NCBI RefSeq assembly: GCF_017921815.1
Contig: NZ_JAGEMM010000003.1
Coordinates: 62,001-126,000, forward strand
Reading direction: 5' to 3'
DNA length: 64,000 nucleotides
From: Microvirga antarctica
GTDB lineage: Bacteria > Pseudomonadota > Alphaproteobacteria > Rhizobiales > Beijerinckiaceae
The notes beneath the pieces are model-generated. The model worked only from the letters and a program-made list of their open reading frames with translations. It did not search any database and had not been told where the DNA came from. The first letter of the stretch is position 1. Every line of letters begins with the position of its first letter. Of this stretch, positions 48,777-56,002 are shown piece by piece. A program made the translations under genes and the position numbers.

Positions 48777-49280
48777 ATGAACCCGCTCGAACAGCAGCTG
48801 CCCGATCTCACTGAACTCACCGCCGACATCGTTTCTGCCTATGTGGCAAACAATTCGGTGGCGCGTGGCGATCTTGCCGAAGTCATCGTGTCGGTTCATG
48901 CGGCGCTTCACCAGTTGAATGCCCCGGCGCTGCCAGCACCGCCCAAGCAAGAGCCGGCTGTGGCCATCCGGAAGTCAGTCACGCCTGACTTCATCTTCAG
49001 TCTCGAGGACGGCAAGCCCTACAAGACACTGAAGCGTCACCTTGGCATCTTGGGAATGACCCCCGCTCAATATCGCGAGAAGTGGGGCCTTCACTCCGAT
49101 TACCCGATGGTTGCTGCCAATTACGCGAAGCGTCGTTCCGATCTCGCCAAAAGCCTCGGCCTTGGTCAGATCCGCAAGAAGGTCGTGTCGCCCAAGACTG
49201 TTTCCAGCGACAGCGTGATCGGTGCCCCGGCGAAAGCCAAGCGCGCGCCTGCCGCCAAGAAGGCCAAAGTCAAAGCCTGA
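48777..49280 (+). CDS. Ros/MucR-family regulator lacking zinc-finger ligands
   Basis: This 167-residue protein matches MucR/Ros regulators, H-NS-like global DNA binders of alphaproteobacteria. The N-terminal oligomerisation region (about 1-55) and the DNA-binding core (DGKPYKTLKRHL, MTPAQYREKWGLHSDYPMVAANYAKRRSDLAKSLGLG) are conserved. The finger's usual cysteine is Ser75 (IFSLEDG), only His88 of the histidines remains, and the loop after RHL is one residue shorter than usual. A basic AKA-rich tail (about 150-167) is added. It probably folds without zinc, as some Mesorhizobium relatives do. A strong terminator follows. Confidence 0.9.
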   Translation: MNPLEQQLPDLTELTADIVSAYVANNSVARGDLAEVIVSVHAALHQLNAPALPAPPKQEPAVAIRKSVTPDFIFSLEDGKPYKTLKRHLGILGMTPAQYREKWGLHSDYPMVAANYAKRRSDLAKSLGLGQIRKKVVSPKTVSSDSVIGAPAKAKRAPAAKKAKVKA

Positions 49281-49290
49281 TCGTCATCTC

Positions 49291-49324
49291 CAAAGCCGGC
49301 GCGGGTTTTTTCGCGCCGGCTTTG
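49291..49324 (+). terminator. Terminator after the MucR homologue
   Basis: A 13-bp perfect stem (CAAAGCCGGCGCG and its complement) has an 8-base T-rich loop and is followed by CTTTTCTC. It starts 11 bases after the stop codon and is the clearest intrinsic terminator of a protein gene in the window. Confidence 0.85.
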
Positions 49325-49361
49325 CTTTTCTCATGCGCCAGGCGGATGAGACCAAGGGGCC

Positions 49362-50060
49362 TTAAGTGCCAACCGCGGACGAGTTGCCCACTCCGTCGTC
49401 TGTCACGCCCATGAGCAGGGCAAGCCTGCTGCGCGCCCGGTTGACGCGGCTCTTCACTGTTCCCACCGCACAATTGAGCGCCTGAGCAGCTTCCTCGTAA
49501 GTGAGGCCATCCGCCCCCACGAGCATGATGGCGGACCTCTGCTCGGTCGACAATTGGGCAAGCGCCGCCTGGAGGTCTTTGATCACCAGCCGGTCGTGCT
49601 GGTCCGGAATGGTGACGAGGGTTGCCGCATGCTGGCCGTCGGTATCCTCCACCTCGCGGCCCTTCGACCGGTGGGCGGTGAAAAAGCTGTTCCGGAGAAT
49701 TGTGAACAGCCAGACCTGCATGTTGGTCCCCTCCTCGAAGCCTTCCCGGCGGCTCAGCGCCCGCAGCACGGTTTCCTGAACGAGATCCTCTGCTCGGTCG
49801 ATGTTGCGCGTCAGCGAGATCGCAAAGGCCCGCAGCGATGGAATGCTGGCCATGATGCCGTCGACGAAGGTCTGACTGACCGGCTCCTGATGGGCTCTGA
49901 TGATCTGGCTCGTCCGGGCGATCAGCTGCGCCAGCGGCCGTGGAACCCGCTGGGTGTCGGGGTCGCCGTAGGCCGCGCGCAGTTGCTCTCCCAGATGATC
50001 CTGCACATACCGGCTCAGGGAGCCGAGTTTGGCCGCAGGAAGCTCCGTGTCGTCCGTCAT
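49362..50060 (-). CDS. NepR-like module fused to EcfG-type general-stress sigma factor
   Basis: This 232-residue protein has two parts in one frame. Residues 12-50 (GSLSRYVQDHLGEQLRAAYG, then VPRPLAQLI) match NepR, the anti-sigma factor of the alphaproteobacterial general stress response. Residues 66-220 are an EcfG sigma factor: region 2 IPSLRAFAISLTRNIDRAEDLVQETVLRA and NMQVWLFTILRN, the EcfG hallmark REVEDTDGQHAATL, and region 4 LTYEEAAQALNCAVGTVKSRVNRARSRL. Normally these are separate genes. The ATG at 50060 (MTDDTEL) is chosen; an in-frame start 15 codons upstream is possible. No PhyR anti-anti-sigma gene is in the window, though an HWE kinase lies close by. Confidence 0.88.
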   Translation of the reverse strand: MTDDTELPAAKLGSLSRYVQDHLGEQLRAAYGDPDTQRVPRPLAQLIARTSQIIRAHQEPVSQTFVDGIMASIPSLRAFAISLTRNIDRAEDLVQETVLRALSRREGFEEGTNMQVWLFTILRNSFFTAHRSKGREVEDTDGQHAATLVTIPDQHDRLVIKDLQAALAQLSTEQRSAIMLVGADGLTYEEAAQALNCAVGTVKSRVNRARSRLALLMGVTDDGVGNSSAVGT

Positions 50061-50394
50061 CGATCGTGTACTCGCGCTTGAATGGTCGCGGCAGGGGCGC
50101 CGCAATGGAAAACCTGCGTGAAACGGGTGATCTTCAGCCCGGCAGCAGGGAACCTTGACGTCTCATTGGAATTCAGAAAGCAGACTGAAATTCCCCTCAT
50201 GATCTCTCCTCACAGGTCAGCCGATGCCGCACATTCAGACACCATCTCCGGAGCGGCTTCCGTCGTTCGCCAGGTCGCTTGCCATGTTCGTCCTATCAAC
50301 GACAGCGTTCACCATCGTCTTCGTGACAGTTCAAACGATGTAATGGTGACCCAGCACTTCAGGGCCCATATTGCTGATGGGCTGTGATTCAGGG

Positions 50395-50422
50395 ATTAAC
50401 GGTGCGTTCATACGCCGTTAAT
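50395..50422. promoter_or_regulatory. ATTAACGG/CCGTTAAT inverted repeat
   Basis: Exact 8-base arms at 50395-50402 and 50415-50422, with a further 3-bp inner pairing, lie in the AT-rich part of the sigma-DUF1236 intergenic region. It could be an operator or a hairpin. It lies about 70 bases before the candidate stress promoter. Confidence 0.35.
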
Positions 50423-50464
50423 GAAATTATCCGACGCAAATTAAGAGAAAATACTTTATTCAAG

Positions 50465-50490
50465 GGAAACTTTTACTTCTCTATACAGTT
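50465..50490 (+). promoter_or_regulatory. Possible EcfG-type promoter of the DUF1236 gene
   Basis: GGAAA at 50465-50469 and AGTT at 50487-50490 are 17 bases apart, close to the EcfG consensus GGAAC-N16/17-CGTT with one mismatch in each half. It lies 40 bases before the DUF1236 ATG. The rest of the 469-base gap (50061-50529) shows no gene. Confidence 0.3.
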
Positions 50491-50529
50491 GTCGCCTCAG
50501 GAATGCATGTGTTCCCTTAGGAGACGACA

Positions 50530-50937
50530 ATGTCCAAGAAAATCATCCTCGCCGCCGCCGCCCTCGTCTGCTTTGCGTCCACCGGTGCATTTGCCCAGTC
50601 CGGTGGTGTCGCTGCCGGCGCGGCCACGGGTGCTGTCGGCGGAGCCGTTGTCGGCGGACCGATCGGCGCGGTCGTCGGCGCTGTGGGCGGCGCCATCGTC
50701 GGCGGTATCGCCGAGCAGCAGCAGCCCCAGTTCCGCGAATACGTCGTCACCCAGAAGGCGCCGTCTTATGCCTATTCGGAAGATGTCAGGGTCGGCGCGG
50801 TGTTGCCAGAGCAGGGCGTGACCTATTACGAAGTGCCGGCTGATTACAAGGTTCAGGGCTATCGCTACACGGTCGTGAACAACACGCCCGTTCTCGTCGA
50901 GCCCGGCACCCGCCGTATCGTTCAGATCGTCCGTTAA
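50530..50937 (+). CDS. DUF1236 glycine-zipper envelope protein
   Basis: This 135-residue exported protein has a signal peptide (1-22, ending GAFA). A glycine-zipper segment (about 26-62, repeated AxGGAVVGG-type spacing) probably inserts in or packs on a membrane. A C-terminal DUF1236 domain has VTYYEVPADYKVQGYRYTVVNNTPVLVEPGTRRIVQIV. The SD AGGAG is seven bases upstream. Such proteins are common in Hyphomicrobiales and are often stress-induced; function is unknown. A hairpin follows. Confidence 0.88.
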   Translation: MSKKIILAAAALVCFASTGAFAQSGGVAAGAATGAVGGAVVGGPIGAVVGAVGGAIVGGIAEQQQPQFREYVVTQKAPSYAYSEDVRVGAVLPEQGVTYYEVPADYKVQGYRYTVVNNTPVLVEPGTRRIVQIVR

Positions 50938-50961
50938 AGAAAACATTATCCAGTCTGTCTG

Positions 50962-50989
50962 CGGCCACCGTGATTCGTTGCGGTGGCCG
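50962..50989. terminator. Hairpin between convergent DUF1236 and HWE kinase genes
   Basis: CGGCCACCG and CGGTGGCCG form a 9-bp perfect stem with a 10-base loop, 25 bases after the DUF1236 stop and 26 bases beyond the kinase stop. It probably serves both strands. There is no strong U-run. Confidence 0.6.
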
Positions 50990-51015
50990 TTGCCGTTCTT
51001 GCCTTGGCACGGGCC

Positions 51016-52101
51016 TTAGGCAAGCGGGGCGTTGAGCGTGCAGATGACGCCTCGAGGCGCAAAGTCGATATGCACGGCGCCATCCAGATCACGGGCGAGG
51101 CTGCGCTCGATGAGGCGCGACCCGAACCCGCGGCGCGTCGGGCGCGTCACCGGAGGGCCGTCGCTTTCCGTCCAGCTGAGGGCCAGTCGGGGAGCCGCCG
51201 GCGCGTCGAGCACGTTCCACACGATATCGACCATCCCGGCGTTGTTCGAAAGGGCCCCATACTTGACCGCGTTGGTGGCCAGTTCATGGAGCGCCATGGC
51301 GAGGGCGAGTGCCATTCCTGGCGCGAGGCGCACATTGGGACCCGTAAAGCTGACACGTTCGTCGCGCGCGCCCCGGTAGGGCGCCAGTGCCTCGGACACC
51401 ACGTCCGTGAGCTCGGCGCCCTCCCAGTTCTCATGGGTGAGGACATTGTGGGCGCGCGACAGCGCGAGCAGACGCGTCTCGAGGGCTTCGCCGGCCTCCG
51501 CGCTGGTCTTCGCCGTTCGCAGGGTCTGGGCCGCCAGAGACTGAACGGTCGTAAGCGTGTTCTTCACCCGATGATTCAATTCGTTGATGAGGAGACGCTG
51601 GTGCTCGGCCGAGCGTTTTTCCTTCGCGAGCGCCGCCATCAACCGGTCCTCGGCCTGCCGCACCTGTTCGAGCCGGCGGCGCGCTTCATACTGGCGCCGA
51701 CGCCCGCGCAAGGCCGCCTTCACAACGCTGACGAGGGTGGTGGGATGAAATGGACGTTCAAGGAACGTCACATTGCCGAGCACCTCTGACAGCCGCGCGG
51801 CTAAGGGGTTGCGCTCAACGCCGCCGCCGCGCTGGGTCAGGATGATAAAAGGAAAATCTGACCACGCGGGCTGCCTTTCGATCCACGCCGAAAGCGGCGA
51901 CAGGTCCGATGTCACCAGCGCGTCGTCGGTCACGACGCACAAGCCTGCGCCCTGTTCGATTTCGGTCAGCAGCCCCGACAGGTCGCTGCAGGCGGACGCG
52001 CAGATGAGCGCCTCCCCCAATACACCACAGGCCACCTCGGAATCCCGCCCGCGCGGGGCGAAGATCAGGGCGCGGATCGAGTGAGGATCGATGGGCGACA
52101 T
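51016..52101 (-). CDS. HWE/HisKA_2 histidine kinase with a degenerate receiver-like N-terminus
   Basis: This 361-residue soluble kinase has a receiver-like N-terminal domain (about 10-130). An acidic residue remains in CVVTDDAL, but the invariant receiver lysine is replaced (LERPF where KPF is expected), so normal phosphorylation is doubtful. A helical linker leads to the kinase, with phosphoacceptor His177 in NELNHRVKNTLTTVQSLAAQT, N box HELATNAVKYGALS and GFGSRLIERSLARDLDG. ATG 52101 overlaps the KaiC-like stop by one base, so the two are co-translated. Kinases of this class phosphorylate PhyR in the general stress response, and the fusion sigma gene is 1 kb away. Confidence 0.9.
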   Translation of the reverse strand: MSPIDPHSIRALIFAPRGRDSEVACGVLGEALICASACSDLSGLLTEIEQGAGLCVVTDDALVTSDLSPLSAWIERQPAWSDFPFIILTQRGGGVERNPLAARLSEVLGNVTFLERPFHPTTLVSVVKAALRGRRRQYEARRRLEQVRQAEDRLMAALAKEKRSAEHQRLLINELNHRVKNTLTTVQSLAAQTLRTAKTSAEAGEALETRLLALSRAHNVLTHENWEGAELTDVVSEALAPYRGARDERVSFTGPNVRLAPGMALALAMALHELATNAVKYGALSNNAGMVDIVWNVLDAPAAPRLALSWTESDGPPVTRPTRRGFGSRLIERSLARDLDGAVHIDFAPRGVICTLNAPLA

Positions 52102-53600
52102 CAAGCGGTGGGTTCTTCAAGCAACGGATGATCGTGCCCAATGTAGTTGGGCACGCCGCGCAGCACACCCTGGAATCCATCCAGAGGTTTTCCGATGCTG
52201 ATGCCGCGCCGACTGATGCGGTATTCGCGGATGGTGTCCTCGTGGGCGCTGGCGCGCTTCTTGATGATCGAGATGGCGCGCCGGACCCGACCGAATGCCT
52301 CGAAATAGCGCAGCAGCATCACGGTGTCGGCCAAGTAAGTGATGTCGACCGGGGCCTTCATGTCGCCCACAAGTCCGTGCTGGGCGACAGTGAGGAAGGT
52401 GGTGGCGCCCTGGCGGTTTAGATACTGCAGCAGTTCGTGCATGTGCAGGATCAGAAACTTCTCCTGAGGCATCGAGGCTTCGTAGCCGTTCAGGCTGTCG
52501 ATCACGACTGTACGCACCTCCTTGCCGTCCACATAGGTCCGCACCTTCTGGGAAAACTCCCCCGGGGACATTTCGGCAGCGTCGACCTGCTCGATGAAGA
52601 GGTTTCCCGTCTCGACAAGGGCCGCTAGATCGATGCCGAGGTTCTTCGCCCGGGCAAACAGCAGTCCCAGCTCCTCGTCGAAGATGAACAACGCGGCGCG
52701 CTCCCCACGTCCGATCGCCGCCACTGCAAAATGCAGCACCAAAAGCGATTTTCCTGTACCCGACGGGCCTAGCACAAGTGTGCTGGATCCCCGCTCGATC
52801 CCTCCGCCCAACAGCGCGTTCAGTTCCGGGATGTCGCTTTTCAGCACATCCCGGGTAAATCCGGTCTTGTGCTCGACGGCGACGAGCCGCGGGAAGACCT
52901 GGATGCCCCCATGGGCGATCACAAAGTCGTGGTACCCGCCGCGAAACGCCTGGCCGCGATACTTGATCACGCGTAATCGCCGACGCTCCGCGCCGTAATC
53001 GGGCGCCATTTCCTCCAGCCGGATGACGCCGTGGGCCACGCTGTGGACGGTCTTGTCATTGGCGTCGGTCGTCAGGTCGTCCAGCATGAGAACGGTTGAA
53101 CCGTGACGCGCGAAATAATGCTTGAGCGCCAGAATCTGGCGACGGTAGCGCAGCGAACTCTGCGCCAGCAGGCGAATCTCTGACAAGCTGTCGAGCACGA
53201 TCAGGCTGGGCTTCGACCGTTCGATCGCCTCGAACATCGCCTTGGTGGTCTCGCCCAGCTCGAGATCGGAGGAATACAACAGGCTTTGTTGTTGATCCCC
53301 ATCGAGAAGGCTCTCGGGCGGAACCAGCTCGAAGATCTCGATCGGCGCGTCGAGCGACCAGCCGTGTGACGCGGCGCTCTCACGCAATTCGCGCGCCGTC
53401 TCCGAAAGCGTGATGTAGAGGCCCGACTCGCCGCGCCGGGCACCTTCGAGCAGAAATTGCAGGGCGATGGTTGTCTTGCCGGTACCGGGGCTGCCCTCGA
53501 GCAGAAACACGTGGCCGCGCGACAAGCCGCCAGACAGGATGTCGTCAAGACCTGAAAGGCCGGTGAGGGCTTTTGAAACGCCCGGTCTTTCAGAGATCAT
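52101..53600 (-). CDS. KaiC-like double RecA-domain ATPase
   Basis: This 499-residue protein has two KaiC/RecA domains. The first has Walker A GSPGTGKTT (36-44) and Walker B LIVLDSLSEI. The second has Walker A GPSGTGKSL (279-287) and VVIDSLNGYE. The acidic pair in DEELGLLF and the C-terminal RRAISIIKKRASAHEDTIREYRI fit the non-cyanobacterial KaiC group. In cyanobacteria KaiC is the clock oscillator; here no kaiA or kaiB is visible, so it is more likely a stress or timing switch acting through the co-translated HWE kinase. Start ATG 53600 (MISERPG) matches the family; upstream in-frame sequence is unlike it. Confidence 0.93.
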   Translation of the reverse strand: MISERPGVSKALTGLSGLDDILSGGLSRGHVFLLEGSPGTGKTTIALQFLLEGARRGESGLYITLSETARELRESAASHGWSLDAPIEIFELVPPESLLDGDQQQSLLYSSDLELGETTKAMFEAIERSKPSLIVLDSLSEIRLLAQSSLRYRRQILALKHYFARHGSTVLMLDDLTTDANDKTVHSVAHGVIRLEEMAPDYGAERRRLRVIKYRGQAFRGGYHDFVIAHGGIQVFPRLVAVEHKTGFTRDVLKSDIPELNALLGGGIERGSSTLVLGPSGTGKSLLVLHFAVAAIGRGERAALFIFDEELGLLFARAKNLGIDLAALVETGNLFIEQVDAAEMSPGEFSQKVRTYVDGKEVRTVVIDSLNGYEASMPQEKFLILHMHELLQYLNRQGATTFLTVAQHGLVGDMKAPVDITYLADTVMLLRYFEAFGRVRRAISIIKKRASAHEDTIREYRISRRGISIGKPLDGFQGVLRGVPNYIGHDHPLLEEPTA

Positions 53601-53830
53601 AGTCGGCTCCGCTTCGGCGCTTCGACGCCATTCCAAAGGGTTCAATAGCGTCCGATCTGCCCCCGCCACGCGGTGTCGATGGGGGCGTCGCATCGAGCCG
53701 GAGGGAGAGAGGAGCAAGGAACTGCCCTGTTTCGTCGGGACTAAACGCCGAAGGGAAATTTTCGTTTCGCCACAATCGCAAAGGGAAGCGGCGCTCACGC
53801 GCCCGCCTCAAAACTGTCCAGCCCGTCCCC

Positions 53831-53857
53831 GCGAAATTTATTGCAATAATATTTCGC
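53831..53857. promoter_or_regulatory. AT-rich near-perfect dyad upstream of the KaiC-like gene
   Basis: GCGAAAT (53831-53837) and ATTTCGC (53851-53857) flank a TTATTGCAATAA palindrome, giving almost complete two-fold symmetry over 27 bases in otherwise GC-rich DNA. It lies 230 bases upstream of the KaiC-like start and 220 bases upstream of the candidate small RNA. It is a likely operator for an unidentified protein. Confidence 0.45.
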
Positions 53858-54044
53858 AGTAACAGAGGACGCCTGTCGCGTGGAGGGAGTGCATCGTGTG
53901 ACACCGAATGACTCTCGCAAGTCGCGGCAGTGCCGCGATCATGAATCTTTTAGCGCAGCGGCGGGGCAGTTGCCGACGCCGGCGCGTCAAGCGTCAGACC
54001 GCTTCGAAGAGCAAAAAAAGGGCAGAGGTGCTGTCCTTTTCATC

Positions 54045-54073
54045 TTGCAAAAGGTTCAGGCAGGAACTACTTA
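54045..54073 (+). promoter_or_regulatory. Putative promoter of the small RNA
   Basis: TTGCAA (54045-54050) and TACTTA (54068-54073) are separated by exactly 17 bases, a sigma-70-like layout that would start transcription near 54080, just before the structured RNA. The -10 match is only moderate. Confidence 0.4.
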
Positions 54074-54079
54074 TTGCAG

Positions 54080-54169
54080 TGCAGCACGGCGATTGGCGTC
54101 GCAGTGTTGTTGCCCTTCTTGGGCGTTTCCTCCCTAAACTTCGGGCCGCTCGCAAGGGCGGCCTTTTTT
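54080..54169 (+). ncRNA. Candidate AbcR / alpha-r15-type small regulatory RNA
   Basis: About 90 bases show the AbcR layout. A 5' structured part is followed by a small hairpin GCCC-TTCTT-GGGC (54112-54124). Next is a single-stranded stretch with the anti-Shine-Dalgarno motif TTTCCTCCC (54126-54134), then a terminator with a U-run. From memory, the TTGGGCGTTTCCTCCCT block matches alpha-r15 RNAs of Rhizobiales, which repress ABC transporter mRNAs by pairing with their ribosome-binding sites, usually with Hfq. The 5' end is estimated from the promoter. The remainder of the 605-base gap 53601-54205 shows no gene. Confidence 0.62.
54144..54169 (+). terminator. Intrinsic terminator of the small RNA
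   Basis: GGCCGC and GCGGCC pair around an 8-base loop and are followed directly by six Ts on the plus strand. No plus-strand protein gene precedes it, so it must end a non-coding transcript. Confidence 0.8.
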
Positions 54170-54205
54170 CTTGGGTTGAAGGTCCTCAGAAGGCGTTGCT
54201 CCCGA

Positions 54206-55015
54206 TCAGTCGATGACTTCGTCGGTGATGACATCAAATCGCACGAGCTGGGATGCGCCAAAGCCCGTCGACAGGGCGACGTCGGTGGCGTCGCGGCCGG
54301 TGGCCATGAGGATGCGCCCGATGCGCGGCGTGTTGTGGCGGGCATCGAACGTGTACCAGCGCCCACCCAGATAGGCCTCGAACCAGGCGCTGAAATCCAT
54401 CGGATCGTCCACCGCCGGAATGCCGATATCGCCCAGGTACCCGGTGCAGTAGCGGGCCGGAATGTTCATGCAGCGGCACAGTGTTACGGCCAGATGAGCA
54501 AAGTCCCGGCACACGCCCTCGCCATCCGTATAGCCGTTGAACGCCGTGCGGGATGAATCGGCCCGCATGTAGTCGAAACGGATGCGCTCATGCACGAAAT
54601 CGCAGATCGCCTGCACACGGGGCCAGCCGGGCGCTGTGCCGCCGAACAACTTCCAGGCGATTTCGGTCAGATGCTGGGTATCGCAATAGCGACTGCCCAG
54701 CAGATAGACGAGCACGTCGGGCGGAAGGTCGTTGACCTCGTGCTGGGGGGCCGAGAGATCGACTTCATCCTCGCGCCCGGTATCGGCAATGAGAAAATCA
54801 CTGTGCAGCGTGATCTCGCCGGCGGGCGCCACCAGCCGCAGGCAGCGGTTGCCGAACCCGTCGCGATAGGCCTGTGCGTCCACATCCGGCGTCACGTCGA
54901 TGCGATCGGCGGTGATCAGATCCGGCTCACGGCTGGGATGAACGTTGAGCAGAAAGATAAAAGGAGTCGGGGCGGTGCATCCAAGGGTGATGGTGAACCC
55001 GGCTCTGATCTTCAT
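54206..55015 (-). CDS. Transglutaminase-family protein with altered catalytic triad
   Basis: This 269-residue protein has a beta-rich N-terminal domain and a transglutaminase-like cysteine-protease core. The nucleophile Cys169 is in EGVCRDFAHLAVTLCR and the Asp224 equivalent in WYTFDARHN. The position before AWFEAYL that is usually His is Ser209 (MDFSAWFEAYLGG), so activity may be lost or changed, unless this subgroup uses another histidine. No signal peptide is evident. It is the last of three transglutaminase-fold genes transcribed leftward, 84 bases after the second. Confidence 0.87.
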   Translation of the reverse strand: MKIRAGFTITLGCTAPTPFIFLLNVHPSREPDLITADRIDVTPDVDAQAYRDGFGNRCLRLVAPAGEITLHSDFLIADTGREDEVDLSAPQHEVNDLPPDVLVYLLGSRYCDTQHLTEIAWKLFGGTAPGWPRVQAICDFVHERIRFDYMRADSSRTAFNGYTDGEGVCRDFAHLAVTLCRCMNIPARYCTGYLGDIGIPAVDDPMDFSAWFEAYLGGRWYTFDARHNTPRIGRILMATGRDATDVALSTGFGASQLVRFDVITDEVID

Positions 55016-55099
55016 CGCGTGCCTTCCCTTTGACAGACAGCAACCCTAACGCTTGAGCTGGCGAATTTGTTACGGCTTGATGCCGCAAAAAGCCGATTT

Positions 55100-55999
55100 T
55101 TACAGCCAAGAGGGGGACTGCAGTGCACTTTCTTCGCGCACATGGACCTCCACGCTCATGCCGAGGCTGTCGTCGGGGTGTCCCACCCAGGTGCCCGACA
55201 GGGGTATCGCCTGGCGGGGATCGCGCGCCACCGCGATGCGGATCAGGTCGCGATTGCCGATGATACCGTTGGTGGGATCGAACTCGACCCACCCGGCGCC
55301 CGGCAGGTAGACCTGACACCAGGCATGGGTCGACCCGCCGCCAAGATACGATTCGGCGCTGTCGCCCGGACTATAGATATAGCCGGAGACGAAGCGGGCC
55401 GCGAACCCCAGCGAGCGCGCCGCCTCCATCATCAGCACGGCAAAGTCCCGGCAGGTGCCGCTGCGCAGGTTGAGCGTCGTCAACGGGTCCTGCGTGCCCT
55501 TTTCGCCGCGCCGCGCATAGGTGAAGCTCTCCTTGATGCCGTAGGTCAGGGTCATCAGCAATTCGCTGGTGCTGTTGACGCGACCGCGCTTGAGAAAGCG
55601 CTGCACCCAGTGATGCAGCCTTCGGTCGGGATCGAGGAATTGCGGTTCGATCAGCCGGGTGAGGTCAGGCATTTCCTCCGAACTGTAGGAGAACGGATAG
55701 GTGCGGGCATAATCTTCCATCTGGAAGTCAGGCGCGTTGGCCGGAACGTGATCGAGGGTGATGTTGGTTTCGAACCGCAGCTCGGTCGCCTGCGTGGTGA
55801 AGCGGGCGAGCGCGACGCAATTGCCGAACACGTCGTGCATCCAGCGCAGCGAACCTGGATACGGCCCGATCTCGATCTCCGAGCGGATCAGCCGCTGGTC
55901 GTAGCTGTCCCGCGGCCGGAACATGATGCGGTGTTCGCCAAAGGAGACCGGCCGCTTGTAGCGGTAGGTCGTGACGTGGCGGACGGAGAGGATCGTCAT
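55100..55999 (-). CDS. Transglutaminase-family protein (Bact_transglu_N type)
   Basis: This 299-residue protein has the N-terminal beta domain VRHVTTYRYKRPVSFGEHRIMFRPRDS followed by a transglutaminase core with a complete triad: Cys in SGTCRDFAVLMMEAARSLG, His in GGSTHAWCQVYLPGAGW and Asp in VEFDPTNG. Members act as peptidases or amidases on proteins or peptides; targets are unknown. ATG 55999 lies three bases after the stop of the DUF3857 gene, so the two are co-translated. Confidence 0.93.
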   Translation of the reverse strand: MTILSVRHVTTYRYKRPVSFGEHRIMFRPRDSYDQRLIRSEIEIGPYPGSLRWMHDVFGNCVALARFTTQATELRFETNITLDHVPANAPDFQMEDYARTYPFSYSSEEMPDLTRLIEPQFLDPDRRLHHWVQRFLKRGRVNSTSELLMTLTYGIKESFTYARRGEKGTQDPLTTLNLRSGTCRDFAVLMMEAARSLGFAARFVSGYIYSPGDSAESYLGGGSTHAWCQVYLPGAGWVEFDPTNGIIGNRDLIRIAVARDPRQAIPLSGTWVGHPDDSLGMSVEVHVREESALQSPSWL

Positions 56000-56002
56000 G
56001 AA

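Noticed and set aside
52101..53600. KaiC-like gene as evidence of a true circadian clock
   Set aside because: No kaiA or kaiB is present here and KaiC-like ATPases are widespread in non-clock roles; a clock claim is not supported by this window.
53880..54216. Two small rightward reading frames across the small RNA region
   Set aside because: No good ribosome site or family resemblance; the sequence is better explained by a structured RNA with an intrinsic terminator.
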